Part shown: one piece after another, positions 22,120 through 32,395 of the stretch
Layout: the number at the start of each line of letters is the position of its first letter
Numbering within the stretch: position 1 is the first letter of the stretch
Assembly: GCA_021234155.1 (NCBI GenBank)
Contig: JAJEKV010000065.1
Span: 2,839,396 to 2,903,395 of the forward strand
DNA from: Isoetes taiwanensis
Lineage: Eukaryota; Streptophyta; Lycopodiopsida; Isoetales; Isoetaceae
Direction of reading: 5' to 3'
Length of the DNA stretch: 64,000 nt
Notes under the pieces: model-generated
The model's database searches: none
What the model saw: only the letters and a program-made list of their open reading frames with translations
Told to the model about the DNA's origin: nothing
Made by a program: the position numbers and the translations under genes

Positions 22120-22290
22120 ACCAACCTTTTTGTTAAAACATCTTGTATAAATAAATTTTCATCTTTGTTGTTTGTGTGGGCATTATGCAAAATGTAACCT
22201 ACACCCATCTTAATATCAAACAATTTGCTATCAACAATTTTATAGTAGACACGTAAATCTTGTGCTTAATTCCATTTTGTTTATATTTTA
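22120..22290 (+). other. AT-rich spacer before gag, intron-like
   Basis: Ends TTTATATTTTAG directly before the gag-like frame. E3 has a similar AT-rich spacer ending ATACTTGCAG at 55141. Both could be introns that bring gag onto a spliced message. Speculative. Confidence 0.35.
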
Positions 22291-23480
22291 GACGGTGCAC
22301 GTCCCCCTCCGTGGGCGACACCAGTGCAGCCTGGTCGTCTTACTCCAGAACAGGAGCTCACCCTTATGAAGCGACAACTTACTGAGTTCCAGACATATAT
22401 ATTGCATACCAATCCACCACAGGATGATGGGCACGAGGTTCCTATTTTACCAACACCAGTAGCCACCACGACCGATACCAGTACCTGCTCCAATTACATC
22501 CACCCGTTCAAAGCGTGCATGGAGCAGCTCATCTTCGGATGCCACGTCTGAGTCGTCTGACTCAGCAGATTCGTCTGAATCAGAAGATGACTATGCCAAA
22601 GCCAAGAAAAAGGATTATCAGAAAACTGTGGATTATGTCATCACTAGCATCTGGAAGAACCGCAAGTTGGCACAGTTCTCAGGCAAGACCAGGTCCGGAA
22701 TGGATGCCACTCTTGGTTAGATGAAGTGCATGAGTTTGGGAAATCCTATGGCATGACACAGAAGGATATCGGCAAGGTGGCCACCACAAATCTTACAGGG
22801 TCTGCCCATATTTGGTGGAAAGGATATGCCCGCTCCCATGGATTGATGAGGGGTAGATGCAGATATAAGGTTTTTGCCAAAGCCTTTAAGTCTTATTAAG
22901 TTCCCAGGCTCATCGTTGCCAACAGATTCCGAGTTTTTACCACTTGGAGCAGAAAAACATGATCGTCCAAGCATATACGGATGAGTTCATGAGGCTGTGC
23001 TTATATGTCCCAGGGATAAATGAGCGCAGAGTAGTCGAGGGATACATTGAGGGGTTATCCCCTACCTTAAGGAAGATGGTTCGAGCAATCGACCCCCAAA
23101 AACAGTAGCAGAAGCAGAGGCTAAGGCTCTTAGCCTCGAGGAGGACACCTCTAAGTATCAGCCACCATGGCCCTCTACATTTGCTTAGAATAGGGGTTAT
23201 ACACCATACAGGGGATGTTCACCTAGTCCTGGTCTGCCCTCGTCAATCGAGTATCAGAAGCAGGATAAGAAGGTTTCCTTCACCGTCTCGGATAAGTATG
23301 CTAGTACCACAGGAGCTGTCCAAGATATTCTTCAAGCAATACCAAAGGAGGCTCGTGAACAGTTGCGAAGGGACAAAGCTTGTTATCGTCCGGGACATCA
23401 TATGCAAGAATGCCCGTATGTTACCCAAGCCGCCCAAGCTGCTCTTGCCGAGGTGAATTGGGAAGCTTTTTATCGTGGGG
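22291..23480 (+). pseudogene. E2 gag, broken
   Basis: Ty3-type gag in several frames. A proline-rich N-terminus (RPPPWATPVQPGRLTPEQEL) and an acidic Ser-rich stretch (SADSSESEDDYAKAKKK) are followed by the retrotransposon gag core: QFSGKTRSGMDATL, WLDE/VHEFGKSYGMTQKDIG, then TTNLTGSAHIWWKGYARSHG and ALSLEEDTSKYQPPWPSTFA. Near 23385-23425 CYRPGHHMQECP is a zinc knuckle that has lost its second Cys. Several frameshifts. The gene runs directly into integrase sequence at about 23490, so protease, RT and RNase H are deleted. Confidence 0.85.
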
Positions 23481-23489
23481 CTTCCGCTC

Positions 23490-24372
23490 ACCTTAAGGGG
23501 CCTTGATGCCTTGATGGTGGTGGTTGACAAGCTTTCTAAAATGGCACGCTTTTTGCCATGTCGTACCACCGACACGGCATTGGATACTGCCTTGGTGTTT
23601 ACAAAGGAGATATTCCGCCTTCATGGGATGCCCCGTACCATTATATCGGACCGAGATCCTAAGTTTGTTAGTGCATTCTAGAAGGATTTCTTTAGCACTA
23701 TTCAAACTAAGCTTGTCATGAGCACAGCTTATCATCCGCAGACAAATGGTCAAACAGAGCGTACCAATCGCATAATTGAAGATATGCTACGTAACTATGT
23801 CTGGAACAAGCAATCCCAATGGGCGGATTACATCCATTTGGTGGAGTTTGCTATAACAGCACTAGACAGGAGTCCTCCAGGATGTCTCCTTTCATGATCA
23901 ATTATGGATATCAGTGCCTCACTCCAGACGCGTGGCATGATCTGGTTTCCAAGGTGGAAGTATCCCAGCAATTGCTTACAGATTTGCGGGCACTGATGGA
24001 AGAAGTTCGAGCGTATTAATTGGCCACGAGAGCTCGGCAAAAGAGTCTTACTGACCGCCACCGCACACCACAAAATTCCAGATTGGTGACTCTGTATGGC
24101 TAAAGATTAGGGTGAAGCAAGCCAAACTTAAAATTGGCAATTGGGGCAGTTTTCCTTCCTCCTCACTTGCTTTGTAACATTACCATTTTTTAATATATTG
24201 ATGTCACAGTTCTTCAAAAAAAAAAAACTTAAAATTGGCAACTGTAAGACGTTTGCACCTAGATGAGTGGGACCCTTTGAGATCACGGAGAGGATAGGCT
24301 CTCAAGCCTACCGATTGAATCTACCCGCAGATCTGAAGATCCATAAAGTCTTCCATATAAGTCTTCTAAAGA
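23490..24372 (+). pseudogene. E2 integrase and pol C-terminus, broken
   Basis: Ty3 integrase core: VVVDKLSKMARFLPCRTTD (first Asp region), FRLHGMPRTIISDRDPKFVS (second Asp), TAYHPQTNGQTERTNRIIED (catalytic Glu). The second Asp and the Glu are 35 residues apart, the DD35E spacing. A stop interrupts after KFVSAF. The zinc-binding N-terminus is missing. Near 24345 [11 protein letters not shown] is the usual Ty3 pol C-terminal motif (HPVFHVSLLK), and the right LTR begins immediately after. A LINE tip sits at 24141-24226. Confidence 0.9.
24141..24226 (+). mobile_element. Short LINE (L1-type) 3' tip with poly(A)
   Basis: 86-bp insertion ending in 11-12 A residues, flanked by a perfect 15-bp duplication ACTTAAAATTGGCAA (24126-24140 and 24227-24241). 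A severely 5'-truncated insert with an A tail and a long duplication is the hallmark of target-primed reverse transcription. Its T-rich 3' UTR (TTTGTAACATTACC...ATGTCACAGTTCTTC) is unlike the TATTC-tailed LINE family elsewhere in the window. Confidence 0.88.
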
Positions 24373-24374
24373 AG

Positions 24375-25807
24375 CATACGGTATATGTATGCATACTATG
24401 ACACGTCACCAGTATTTAACTAGACCCCTAAGGGTCAATAGGAGGTAACCTGGGTTCACTTAAAAGGAATTTTATTAGCTATGCTAATAAAATTAGTGGA
24501 TAAATAACCTAACTATGCTAATTAGGTTATAATTACTTAAATGGAACCAACAGGGGAGCGCCACCTGGCCTAAATCAATTGGCCAAGTGGGACTTGCCAA
24601 TTTGAGAGGAGAAATTGGGGTCCTACCCCATTTCTGCCCCAAAATCGATTAGGGAAGAGGAGAGGAGGAGCAGCTACCAGTTCTTGCCAACAGACCTGAG
24701 GAGTGGAGGCTTTCCGTTGATAATGGCTCCAGCCAAGAGACTGGTTAGTCCCTAGATAGTTTGTACTTCTGCTAACACTTCTTTGAATAGATGGAATGGT
24801 TAAATTCTCTTTCATGTGTTATTATAATGATGATGGATACTTGAATGGTGTTTATATTCTTTCTTTCTGCTCCCTCCCTGTATTGAGATTAAGGGAATGG
24901 TAGAGACCTAAAAGCCTCTTAGAACTAGAGATGTTTCTAGCTAGACCCCCTTAATACCCAATAGTTGCAGCCTGTGCACAAGAGCCCACCTGGCTGTAGA
25001 GGCTATCGCATGATTCAGCACTAGACAACGAGCACAATGGTGAAACGGGGGTGGGGTCTTGCTAGCGCAGCTACAAGACTCCTACAGTGTGCTAAGCTTA
25101 TAGCCGGTCCTCGCGGTGGGGTGGGGTATGGGTCCGACACCTCCTGGGTCGCGGGAGCGTGCCGGTACGGATGCGGGGGTCGGTAAGGAGGCACGCGTTC
25201 TCTAGCACACCCATGGATCCATTATGTTCGGGGAGGGGACACTTCCCTGACTTGCTTCATCAGACTAGGGAGATGCAACTCGGAGTAGTCTCATAGGGTG
25301 GTTCCATGAGATTACGTCTCCGAAAGGCTACAACCACGCCATAGTATGTTTCAGCCTATCTGCAAAGTGTGCACAGGAGGGGCGGATGGAGTGGACTACC
25401 CTAGCCATTGTCTTATGCCAGCCAATGCCATGTTATACTTCCGTCTGTTGATATCTTGAGGCTGACCATTAGTTGATCCCATGGAGTCTGAGCCCCGGGT
25501 AGCGCCCTTGGGTGTATTGCTCATGTTATTTATGGTTGTATTGTCTTTTCGTTGATGATGATGGATGGGCCACCCTTCGTGGTGGTATATTATTTGAGCA
25601 TGATTGTTGTATGCTAATATGTATATACGCTTCCGCTATATAGGGACGTGGGACGAATGACACCTCTGTGTTCCTCGCCCGGTCACTTGGCCATCCCAAG
25701 TGGTCCGAGTATGACGGGTGGCCCTACCATGGTGATGTAGTCACCACAGGAGGGGAATTCCTGTATTTGTATAATGGGAGCATCTTATAGATTCTGGGAG
25801 CGTCACA
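24375..25807 (+). repeat. E2 3' LTR
   Basis: Repeat of 11994-13766 without the solo LTR. The first 15-20 bp are missing, so it begins inside the LTR at CATACGGTATATG directly after pol, with no polypurine tract. It ends GGGAGCGTCACA, followed by CCCTC. Confidence 0.88.
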
Positions 25808-25812
25808 CCCTC

Positions 25813-26402
25813 TAGCCGCCTGTGATGGGCATGCGTACTCTGGAGGGGGTGATCCCCTTCCTTCCTCATCGAGGCTGGGGAGATGAAACCCAAAAGTAGC
25901 CCCCTTGGCAATGCACCCAACAGGCTACGGTCTAGTCCCAAGACTCTTCATCCTATTCTACAATGTATGCACAGGAGGGGCGAATGGACTGGACTTCCCA
26001 ACAGCCATGTTCCTATGTCAGCCCAATCTATTGACATGAATTCTCTCTGCAACGACTTCTGGAGACCCAAACCGTCAGTCCGTACCACTGGAGCCTGCGC
26101 CTTGGGTAGGATCTCCTATTGTTGATGATGTTGTTGATATGCTCACACATGTATGCTATGGTGAGCCACCCTTCGAGATGGCTCTATTTATATTTGATGT
26201 CACGTGCTTATGTTTGTTTACGCTTCCACAGTTAGGACGGTCCCGAGGGAAGACGGGACAAATGACCCGTCCATTCTTCCTCATTGATTCCTTGCCAAGG
26301 AATTGGTGTCAGTGGACGGCCTCGATCAGCTTGGCTGCCATGGGGATGAACTCCACCTTCCGATACGATGAGAGCATCGTAGACGAAGTAGGGGACGTCA
26401 CA
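25813..26402 (+). repeat. E1 LTR, second part
   Basis: Starts TAGCCGCCTGTGATGGG. E3 LTRs have CCTCTAGCCGCCTATCG at this point, following the GTTCAGTCGG motif that ends the first part, so the two pieces join. It ends GACGTCACA, followed by a PBS. Confidence 0.82.
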
Positions 26403-26403
26403 G

Positions 26404-26416
26404 TGGTATCCGAGCC
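26404..26416 (+). promoter_or_regulatory. E1 primer binding site
   Basis: TGGTATCCGAGCC, one mismatch to the initiator-Met tRNA complement TGGTATCAGAGCC. The leader then reads TTGGTAGACCAAGG, shared with E2 and E3. Confidence 0.9.
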
Positions 26417-26627
26417 TTCATCTTGGTAGACCAAGGTCGGGCATTGATCATTTCCCTGATAGGACTAACAGTAGACCTTCAGTCTTGGGGATAACAACCC
26501 AAGCATGAACCTCGAAAAATTGGAAAAAAAAAATTTTCCAATCCTTAGAACAATAAATTAAGATAATGTTAATTAGGAAAGAAAAAATAGAAACCCTGAA
26601 AATTCTGGCCATTAGGAAGTAACCCCT

Positions 26628-26685
26628 CACAGAGTGCGCCCAGAGCCTTTCAAAAATTTTGCAGAGGCCTCTCGCGCACTGTGTG
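26628..26685 (+). repeat. Hairpin repeat upstream of the E1 H3 gene
   Basis: Arms CACAGAGTGCGC and GCGCACTGTGTG, one mismatch, with an AT-rich centre. A diverged direct copy lies 3' of the H3 gene at 27571-27628. Confidence 0.7.
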
Positions 26686-27120
26686 AGTGTTTGACCAAGA
26701 AAACCAAGAGCACACCAAGTAAAGGGGTCAAAATAACAGAGCGGGATCACGATAGGCCGTCATCATCTTCATCTAAAACAGAGTCGGACGATGACGCTTG
26801 GAGGATTCCTCGCCCGACAGAAGGATCGGGACCTTCCAACCCCGAGAACCAAGAAGTCGCAGCACCACCTCTCTACCCGACATGGCCGAAGGCAACAGCA
26901 GATCTCAAGAAGGTCAAGCTGTCGCGAGAGTCATATGTAAAGCATGAGCAGGAGTACAAGAAGAAACTGAGGGAGTACATGAAGATGTACGAGGTGTACT
27001 CCAAGTACTATGAAGCAAATAAGGTGAGGAAGGCCAACAAAAGAGAATACTTTGAAGTCGTCCCCAGAGAGACCTGCACCACCAAAGAACCCCATGAAGC
27101 AGAAGACAGACTCATACTTC

Positions 27121-27396
27121 GCTAAAGCTGCTCGGGAGATTCGACATTTCCAGAGGAGCTATGGACTTCTTATCCCAAGAGCCGCGTTTGCAAGACTGAC
27201 CCGTGAGATCTCGCAAGAGTTCGACAAGGAGAAGCGAGTAACAGACGACATGTTGCTTGCATTACATGAGGCTGCCGAGCAGAAGCTGGTGCAACATTTT
27301 GAGGTCTCCTTAGCATGTGCCCTCCATGCGAAAAGAGTCATGTGCATGCCCAGGGATATGGAGCTGGCCAGATTTATAAAGAAAGAGGATTGTTAA
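27121..27396 (+). CDS. Histone H3 fold core of E1, uninterrupted
   Basis: The open core, ending at exactly the position where H3 ends. Loop 1 has canonical length, unlike most plant CENH3, which carry an insertion there, so a CENH3 origin is less likely. Lysines that are modified in canonical H3 are altered: the Lys79 position is Asp, and Lys56 and Lys64 are Arg. The canonical N-terminal tail with ARTKQTARKS is absent. Likely role by family: pairing with H4 in a nucleosome. Whether the protein is made is unknown. Confidence 0.82.
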   Translation, partial: AKAAREIRHFQRSYGLLIPRAAFARLTREISQEFDKEKRVTDDMLLALHEAAEQKLVQHFEVSLACALHAKRVMCMPRDMELARFIKKEDC

Positions 27397-28739
27397 ATAT
27401 GTACTTATAAATTTTTGTAAATATAAAAAGTGTTTTAATTAAGTTGCAAAGTGTAATAATGTAGTTAATATAGTTAGTTAATATAGTTGTACAAATGGCA
27501 TGAGTAATTTTTATTAATTAATTTGGCCAAAAAGTGACTGAATAGAGTGACTGAATTTTCTCCCACGCATCACAGAGTGTGCAGGACCCTTTTCAAAAAT
27601 TTTGAACTGCCCTCTCGTGCACTATGTGAGTGTTTGGCCACTGATCTATGCCTCGACAAGTCCAGGGCATAGCCCAGCTTAACTCTCATATATTGAGGTA
27701 CAAATTCATAGATGCTAACGTTTTTTTTGGTAATTAACCCTCTTTGCAAGCATTAAAAAAAAAAAAAAAGGGCCTTTCAAGAAAAATCCCCCATTGAATT
27801 CACATCTTCCAACTTATGATTCACATCACTCGATCATCTTTTTCTACTTAATCTTAATGCCAAACTGGTCCTTGATCCAGTCTCCATCCTTAGGCCCCAA
27901 AATATATCACTAGCTATATTCCTTAAAATTGTGCACACTCATTTACTATTCATTAGCAATTTATTCACACACTAATGATCTTTCCAAAAACTACCTTATC
28001 AATCAGTTTTTACCCTATCAGTAGCATTCTGCTTGCTCCAGATACAAAGCCTCCCAATTCTCAAGTGCTAGTTCATGACAGAGCATGATAATCTACACCT
28101 TGCACTCAATGGCCTCTTACCAAGGCATGTATAATTTATCATGGCAGCATATCAAACCTCATATTAACTTAGCAAAAACCCCACCTTAGAAGACAATTGA
28201 TGCAGTCCTTTGCAAGCTCTAACCTCCTCAACTTCTTTGATGCAATTTGGATTCAATCTTCCAAGCTCTTGCCTTCCCAAAGCTTCACGTCTCCAATAAA
28301 CCCTTTACAAAATTCTTCTTTTCCAAAACCCTTGCTTATATGGATATATGACATGTATTTATCTCTATATATTATGTATTTTGTACAAATATTATATAAA
28401 TACTGGCCTTCTACTGCATAGAACCTTTACATTATAGCTCTATTGGCACTTTGCCTTAATCAAAGGCACAATTATGAAAAAAGAAGATTTATCAAGAATT
28501 AATTCCTCTGAATGCTAGTAGATAACTTCTAGAGTAAATCACCTAGCCCCTAGACAGTGATTTCTCTGTAAGCAATCAAGAATAGGCTCTGGCAGAAAAA
28601 CACAAGCAATTCTTCTCCAAAATAGAGGTTATCTCAAAACCTCCTGATTTTGCTATTTATCATTTTATTTTGCCTCTAAACTGGCTGATCTGGCATCCGA
28701 TTTAATTTTCTTTTGCTGTGATGGATGCACAAATCCTTC
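27397..28739. other. E1 remnant and unassigned sequence
   Basis: 27571-27628 holds the second hairpin repeat (CACAGAGTGTGC...GTGCACTATGTG). Beyond about 27640 I see no ORF-X, gag or pol and no E1 3' LTR, so E1 seems truncated or its rest lost. 28197-28421 has an open frame without family features. Confidence 0.45.
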
Positions 28740-29060
28740 AATCTGCCATCGCTACTTGTTCTTTGCCATGCAATAGCTAGAACATGCGCTATCAACAATT
28801 TTTCATACCTAAGGTCAGGGGTTCAATGCTCATTGAAAAAGTGGCCATATGTCGTCGTAAGGTTGGTGGCCATTTCAGCCATGTACAGTGGAATGGGCAG
28901 GACCCATTCGGATGTGTTGTAAATTGTCCAACAAGCTGTGGCTTCTTATAGATAGTAAAATACTAACTGATTGTTTGTCTACCTACCTGCCTGCCTGCTT
29001 GTTCTATCTATTTGTCTGTCATATGTTGTCTGTCTGTCTGTCTTTCTTATTATAATAATT
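28740..29060 (+). mobile_element. tRNA-derived SINE-like element
   Basis: AGGTCAGGGGTTCAATGCTC (28812-28831) resembles a tRNA B box and its flanks. About 35-45 bp upstream TAGCTAGAACATGCGCT is a weak A box. A tRNA-unrelated body follows, and then a low-complexity tail of TACC/TGCC and CTGT repeats (28980-29045). No target duplication identified. Confidence 0.5.
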
Positions 29061-29149
29061 TTCTTATTATTCTTGGTGGCCCAATCTTTTATATTATAAA
29101 GTTTTAGTTTGCATGTCTTGCATCAATTACTCAATGATCCAGATTCAGT

Positions 29150-29290
29150 CAATCCGATGGCCGAAATTCACTCAACCCAATAGTAAGAAGGAATGGAAAG
29201 GGAATAAGAGAAAGGAAAAGGGGAGGGGAATGGGAAAAAAAAGGAAAAGAGAAGAGAGAAAGGAAAAAGAGAAAATGGAAAAGAACAATC
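29150..29290. repeat. Purine-rich low-complexity tract
   Basis: GGAAAAG/GAGAAAG repetition on the plus strand; the Lys/Glu-rich frame across it is not a credible gene. Confidence 0.6.
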
Positions 29291-29310
29291 TATTATTTAC
29301 AGATTCTAGT

Positions 29311-30290
29311 GTATGTATATTGTGAAATCAGTCCTAGATTGATGCCTTGGATTTCATCATCCAATCCAAGGGCTGAGACTTCATTTAATGTGTTAAGGGG
29401 TACATGGCAAAAAGAATTCTTTCTTTTTTTGCTACAAAAACTTTAGCATATCTTTTTACATCTAATTTTGCAGTGGACAACAAATGAGAAATAAAGCTTG
29501 CAGCCGTGAGTTGGTGTCATCTACCGGCTCTCAACATATGCTCAGCGGCATTGAGCATTGTTTCTAGTAGCATTCATAACATTTATATTAAAATACCACT
29601 AACCTAGGTCTAGCAACAATTGCTACACTATCTATACCCCTTGTTTGTAACTGAAGCTAACACAAAAGAAACCTTCACGTAGAAGACATTTATGCCCGGC
29701 ATCTAGGCTTATAAAGTTTTTGTATATGTATGTTGTGAATCCAGCCCAAGATCAGATGTCTTGAAATTCATCATCCAATCCAAGGGTTGAGACTTGATTT
29801 AATGTGTTAAAAGTTACATGGCAAAAAAATTTCTTTCCTTTTTTTTTGCCAATGGGTGATTTTTTGGGTAAAAGGCCATGGCCTTTTCATTTTGTCTAAA
29901 ACAACACATGGAGGAATAGAATAGAATAGAATAGTTCTTTTAACGTCCACGGAGACCAATAGGTCATGGGACCCATACAATGGGCTAGTACAATCATTAC
30001 TACTAGGAGCAAAGACATAAAAACTTTAGCATATCTAAAACGAGAAAGAAAGCTAGTAGCCGGTTGTTGGTCTCATTTGCCAGTTCCCAACATATGCTCA
30101 GCAACATTGAGCATTGTTTCTAGTAGAATTCATAATATTTATATTAGAATACCACTAACCTAGATCTAACAATAATCGCTACACTATATATAGCCCTTGG
30201 TTGACTACCCCAAAGGGGCGGTGCGCAAATGTGAAGATAACACAAAAGAAACCTTATCATAGAAGGCATTTTACGCCTAGCATCTCTGGA
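29311..30290. repeat. Direct duplication of about 400 bp, second copy interrupted
   Basis: 29311-29710 and 29722-30290 share long blocks (TTCATCATCCAATCCAAGGG, CAACATATGCTCAGC, ATTGAGCATTGTTTCTAGTA, ACACAAAAGAAACCTT). The second copy carries about 168 bp extra at 29849-30016, which includes a LINE 3' tip. No coding sequence. It may be a noncoding element duplicated in tandem. Confidence 0.82.
29912..30016 (-). mobile_element. LINE 3' tip, copy C
   Basis: On the minus strand: TAGTAGTAATGATTGTACTA, GCCCATTGTATGGGTCC, then ACCTATTGGTCTCCGTGGAC, then a tail of TATTC repeats. The same terminal block is at 59170-59260. Only the last 100 bp or so of the LINE are present. Confidence 0.82.
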
Positions 30291-31257
30291 CACATGTTTC
30301 TAGTCATCTATACGATTAGATAATATCTTTAAGCTTGCAAAAGCTAATCTTCTTAGCCATTGAGAGTGATCGATATTATCTCCAAGTTTGGAGATGATCA
30401 TGGACAATACAAATACTTCAACATGAGAAGCGTATAACGAAATTTCAATAGACGGTTACAGTTTTCGAGGTTTCTTTTTCGAATGGCCAAGATCCTAGCT
30501 GACTTTATAAACCTAATGGTCAACTTGTCATATGCTTTTTTTAGCATATAAACAAAATATGCAAATATGTCAAAAGACACAACGATCATATCTTCATATG
30601 CTCATAAGCTTGCAATATTTGCATGAGATGCTTTAGGTAGTGGTTGAGAGTAAGATTCTTGGCGTGTGTATCATATGGCAAAATTGTATAATTTGGCATG
30701 TTTGAGCAGCTTGTTTCCATTTAAAGGTTTAGTTCCTAATTTTTGTTCTTGTTGCCATGGTTAGCAAAATTTTTTCCTAAATTGTAAGGCGTGGATAAGC
30801 TTTCGCGCCACTTTCTTTTTGCAGCCTGGGTTCTCTGTTTTGCAGGGGGTGGCCATCGTTTCTAAGAGGTTGAAACAGAGCAAGGCATCATTTCCAAGCA
30901 GGTACAAACAGAGAAGATAAGCAGACTTCTGCCAGATCAGAAGATGGTTCTTCTTGATCGTTTTATTCTTTCTTATTGTTTTAAGAAGAACCCATAATGA
31001 TTTCTTTCTGATTCTATGGCAAATGGTGGCTGCAAAACCCGGCGGAGGTGGACTATGGCGAAGGGAGAATCGGTGAGGAGAGGTATAAAGAGGTCGGATC
31101 TACGATAGGGAGGAGTCACCTCCCAGGGGCTGCTATTCTTAAGCTTGCGCATGTTCCAATTCAACTTGGCATTGCTAAAACCTTTGAATATTATCCTGAA
31201 GCCTGGAGGTGCAAATGTGGAAGCGCACTATACATGACATAGACATTCTTTCCTTCC
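30291..31257. other. Unassigned sequence
   Basis: No clear gene. TTTTTGCAGCC...TTTTGCAG near 30818-30844 looks like splice acceptors, and 31048-31242 is open for 64 codons, but no family is recognised. Confidence 0.4.
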
Positions 31258-31330
31258 TTTTTGGGCTCTGGTGAGGCCATTGGGACCTGGGAGTTCGAAT
31301 CCTCCGGCCTTCCGGCAGAGGTTCTTGCTA
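31258..31330 (+). mobile_element. tRNA-like B box, possible SINE head
   Basis: GGGAGTTCGAATCCTCCGG (31289-31307) matches the tRNA B box GGTTCGANTCC closely, and GCTCTGGTGAGGCCATTGG upstream is a possible A box. The T-arm stem pairs poorly and no full cloverleaf forms, so it is not called as a tRNA. Confidence 0.35.
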
Positions 31331-32252
31331 CCTCCCTAATCTTCACTGTTTTATTTTGCAGGTTTTAGAATAGAGGAATGGTCATGTAAAAATCATGTCC
31401 TTATTATATTTTCAGACCATGTGTTCAATCAAGACTATTGCAATTTGCCATCATTTTTCGTCTCAAAATCGTGGAGGTCACAGATCTAGAATAACAAGTG
31501 GTATATTCCCTAGATAGTGGCTCCCATGGCCTCCCACCACAAAACCCAATAATATACATTATACACATTATATGTGTAGAGATAAAATATACGATAAAAA
31601 TATACAAAAATATACCTCCCCCTAAGGGACGGTCTACATGCACTCGCATTGTCACGACAGTGCCCTGTTTTACCTGGAGAAACTTGAAAAAAAAGTGATG
31701 ACGGTCGTGAATAACATCAAGCCTTTTTTTTTGTGGATGACTCCTTAACAAACTGATCCTCTCGTTTACAGGCTGAGATTAAATCTCAGCCGTTGGATCA
31801 AATTGCGTTACTAGCCCTAACACATTGTGACCCAAGTTTGCTTTGTACATTCACAACAGAATTTAAGAACAAGCTAGGATGTTATGCACTCAGATGCATA
31901 AAATCCTAGGAAATTATGCAAGACCATGTATTATCCAGAGCATGGAACAACAACGGAGCCATCGCCGGATCTAGACGGTCTGGTTTACTTGAATGGGGAA
32001 AAGCGGGCAAAGGGTGCATTTTAATTTGGATTGCTCTACTTAGGAAACAAAATCCATGTGTTGAAATTTAGGGATATGAAGCTCATGCCATAGAGCAGCA
32101 CAGTACTCCAAACCACGAAAAACAGTTAAAAGAAAACTTTGGAATGGCAGAAAACTTCGGAATGGCTCTGCCGGAAACAAAATCTGAGGCGCCTACATCG
32201 TTCCCTCCCTCCCTCCTCATGGATGCTGCCAATGTGGCATGACGTAAAAATA
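31331..32252. other. Unassigned sequence
   Basis: Short frames only; nothing recognised. Confidence 0.4.

Positions 32253-32395
<143 letters not shown>

Larger units (their letters stand above)
11994..25807 (+). mobile_element. E2: 13.8-kb Ty3-type element with H3 domain
   Basis: Long-LTR element, plus orientation, inserted in the LTR of E1. LTRs: 11994-13766 (TGTGATG...GCGTCACA) and about 24375-25807. Contents: PBS, about 4.3 kb of repeat-rich leader, a decayed gene with a histone H3 core (18123-19374), ORF-X (19598-22119), gag (22291-23480), then integrase (23490-24372). The protease, RT and RNase H are missing between gag and integrase, and the end of pol directly abuts the right LTR, which lacks its first bases. 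It is therefore defective. Confidence 0.88.
26616..27396 (+). pseudogene. E1 histone H3-like gene (H3 core open)
   Basis: Immediately downstream of the PBS. 26616-27125 (one frame, start not clear because no ATG opens it) encodes a basic, Ser/Asp-rich and then helical N-terminal region (PSSSSSKTESDDDAWRIPRP, YKKKLREYMKMYEVYSKYY). After a +1/-1 shift near 27060-27100 a second frame, 27052-27396, encodes the H3 fold: FAKAAREIRHFQRSYGLLI (alpha-N), AFARLTREISQEF (alpha-1), LLALHEAAEQKLVQHFE (alpha-2), CALHAKRVMCMPRDMELARF (end of alpha-2, loop 2 and alpha-3). From REI to the end it aligns to canonical H3 without a gap, and about half of 87 positions are identical by eye. The residue matching loop-1 Arg83 and those matching Cys110, His113, Arg116 and Asp123 of the H3-H3 interface are kept. 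Listed as a pseudogene because of the frameshift, although the core itself is intact. Confidence 0.85.

Noticed and set aside
26139-26429. 96-codon open frame before the E1 PBS
   Set aside because: Lies inside the E1 LTR; no domain, and equivalent sequence in the E3 LTR is not open.
27121-27396. Reading the E1 H3 core as a centromeric H3 (CENH3)
   Set aside because: Loop 1 has canonical length without the usual CENH3 insertion, and the E2 relative is close to ordinary H3. Divergence alone does not make it CENH3.
31289-31307. Candidate tRNA gene
   Set aside because: A good B box but no foldable cloverleaf and poor T-arm pairing; more likely a SINE remnant.
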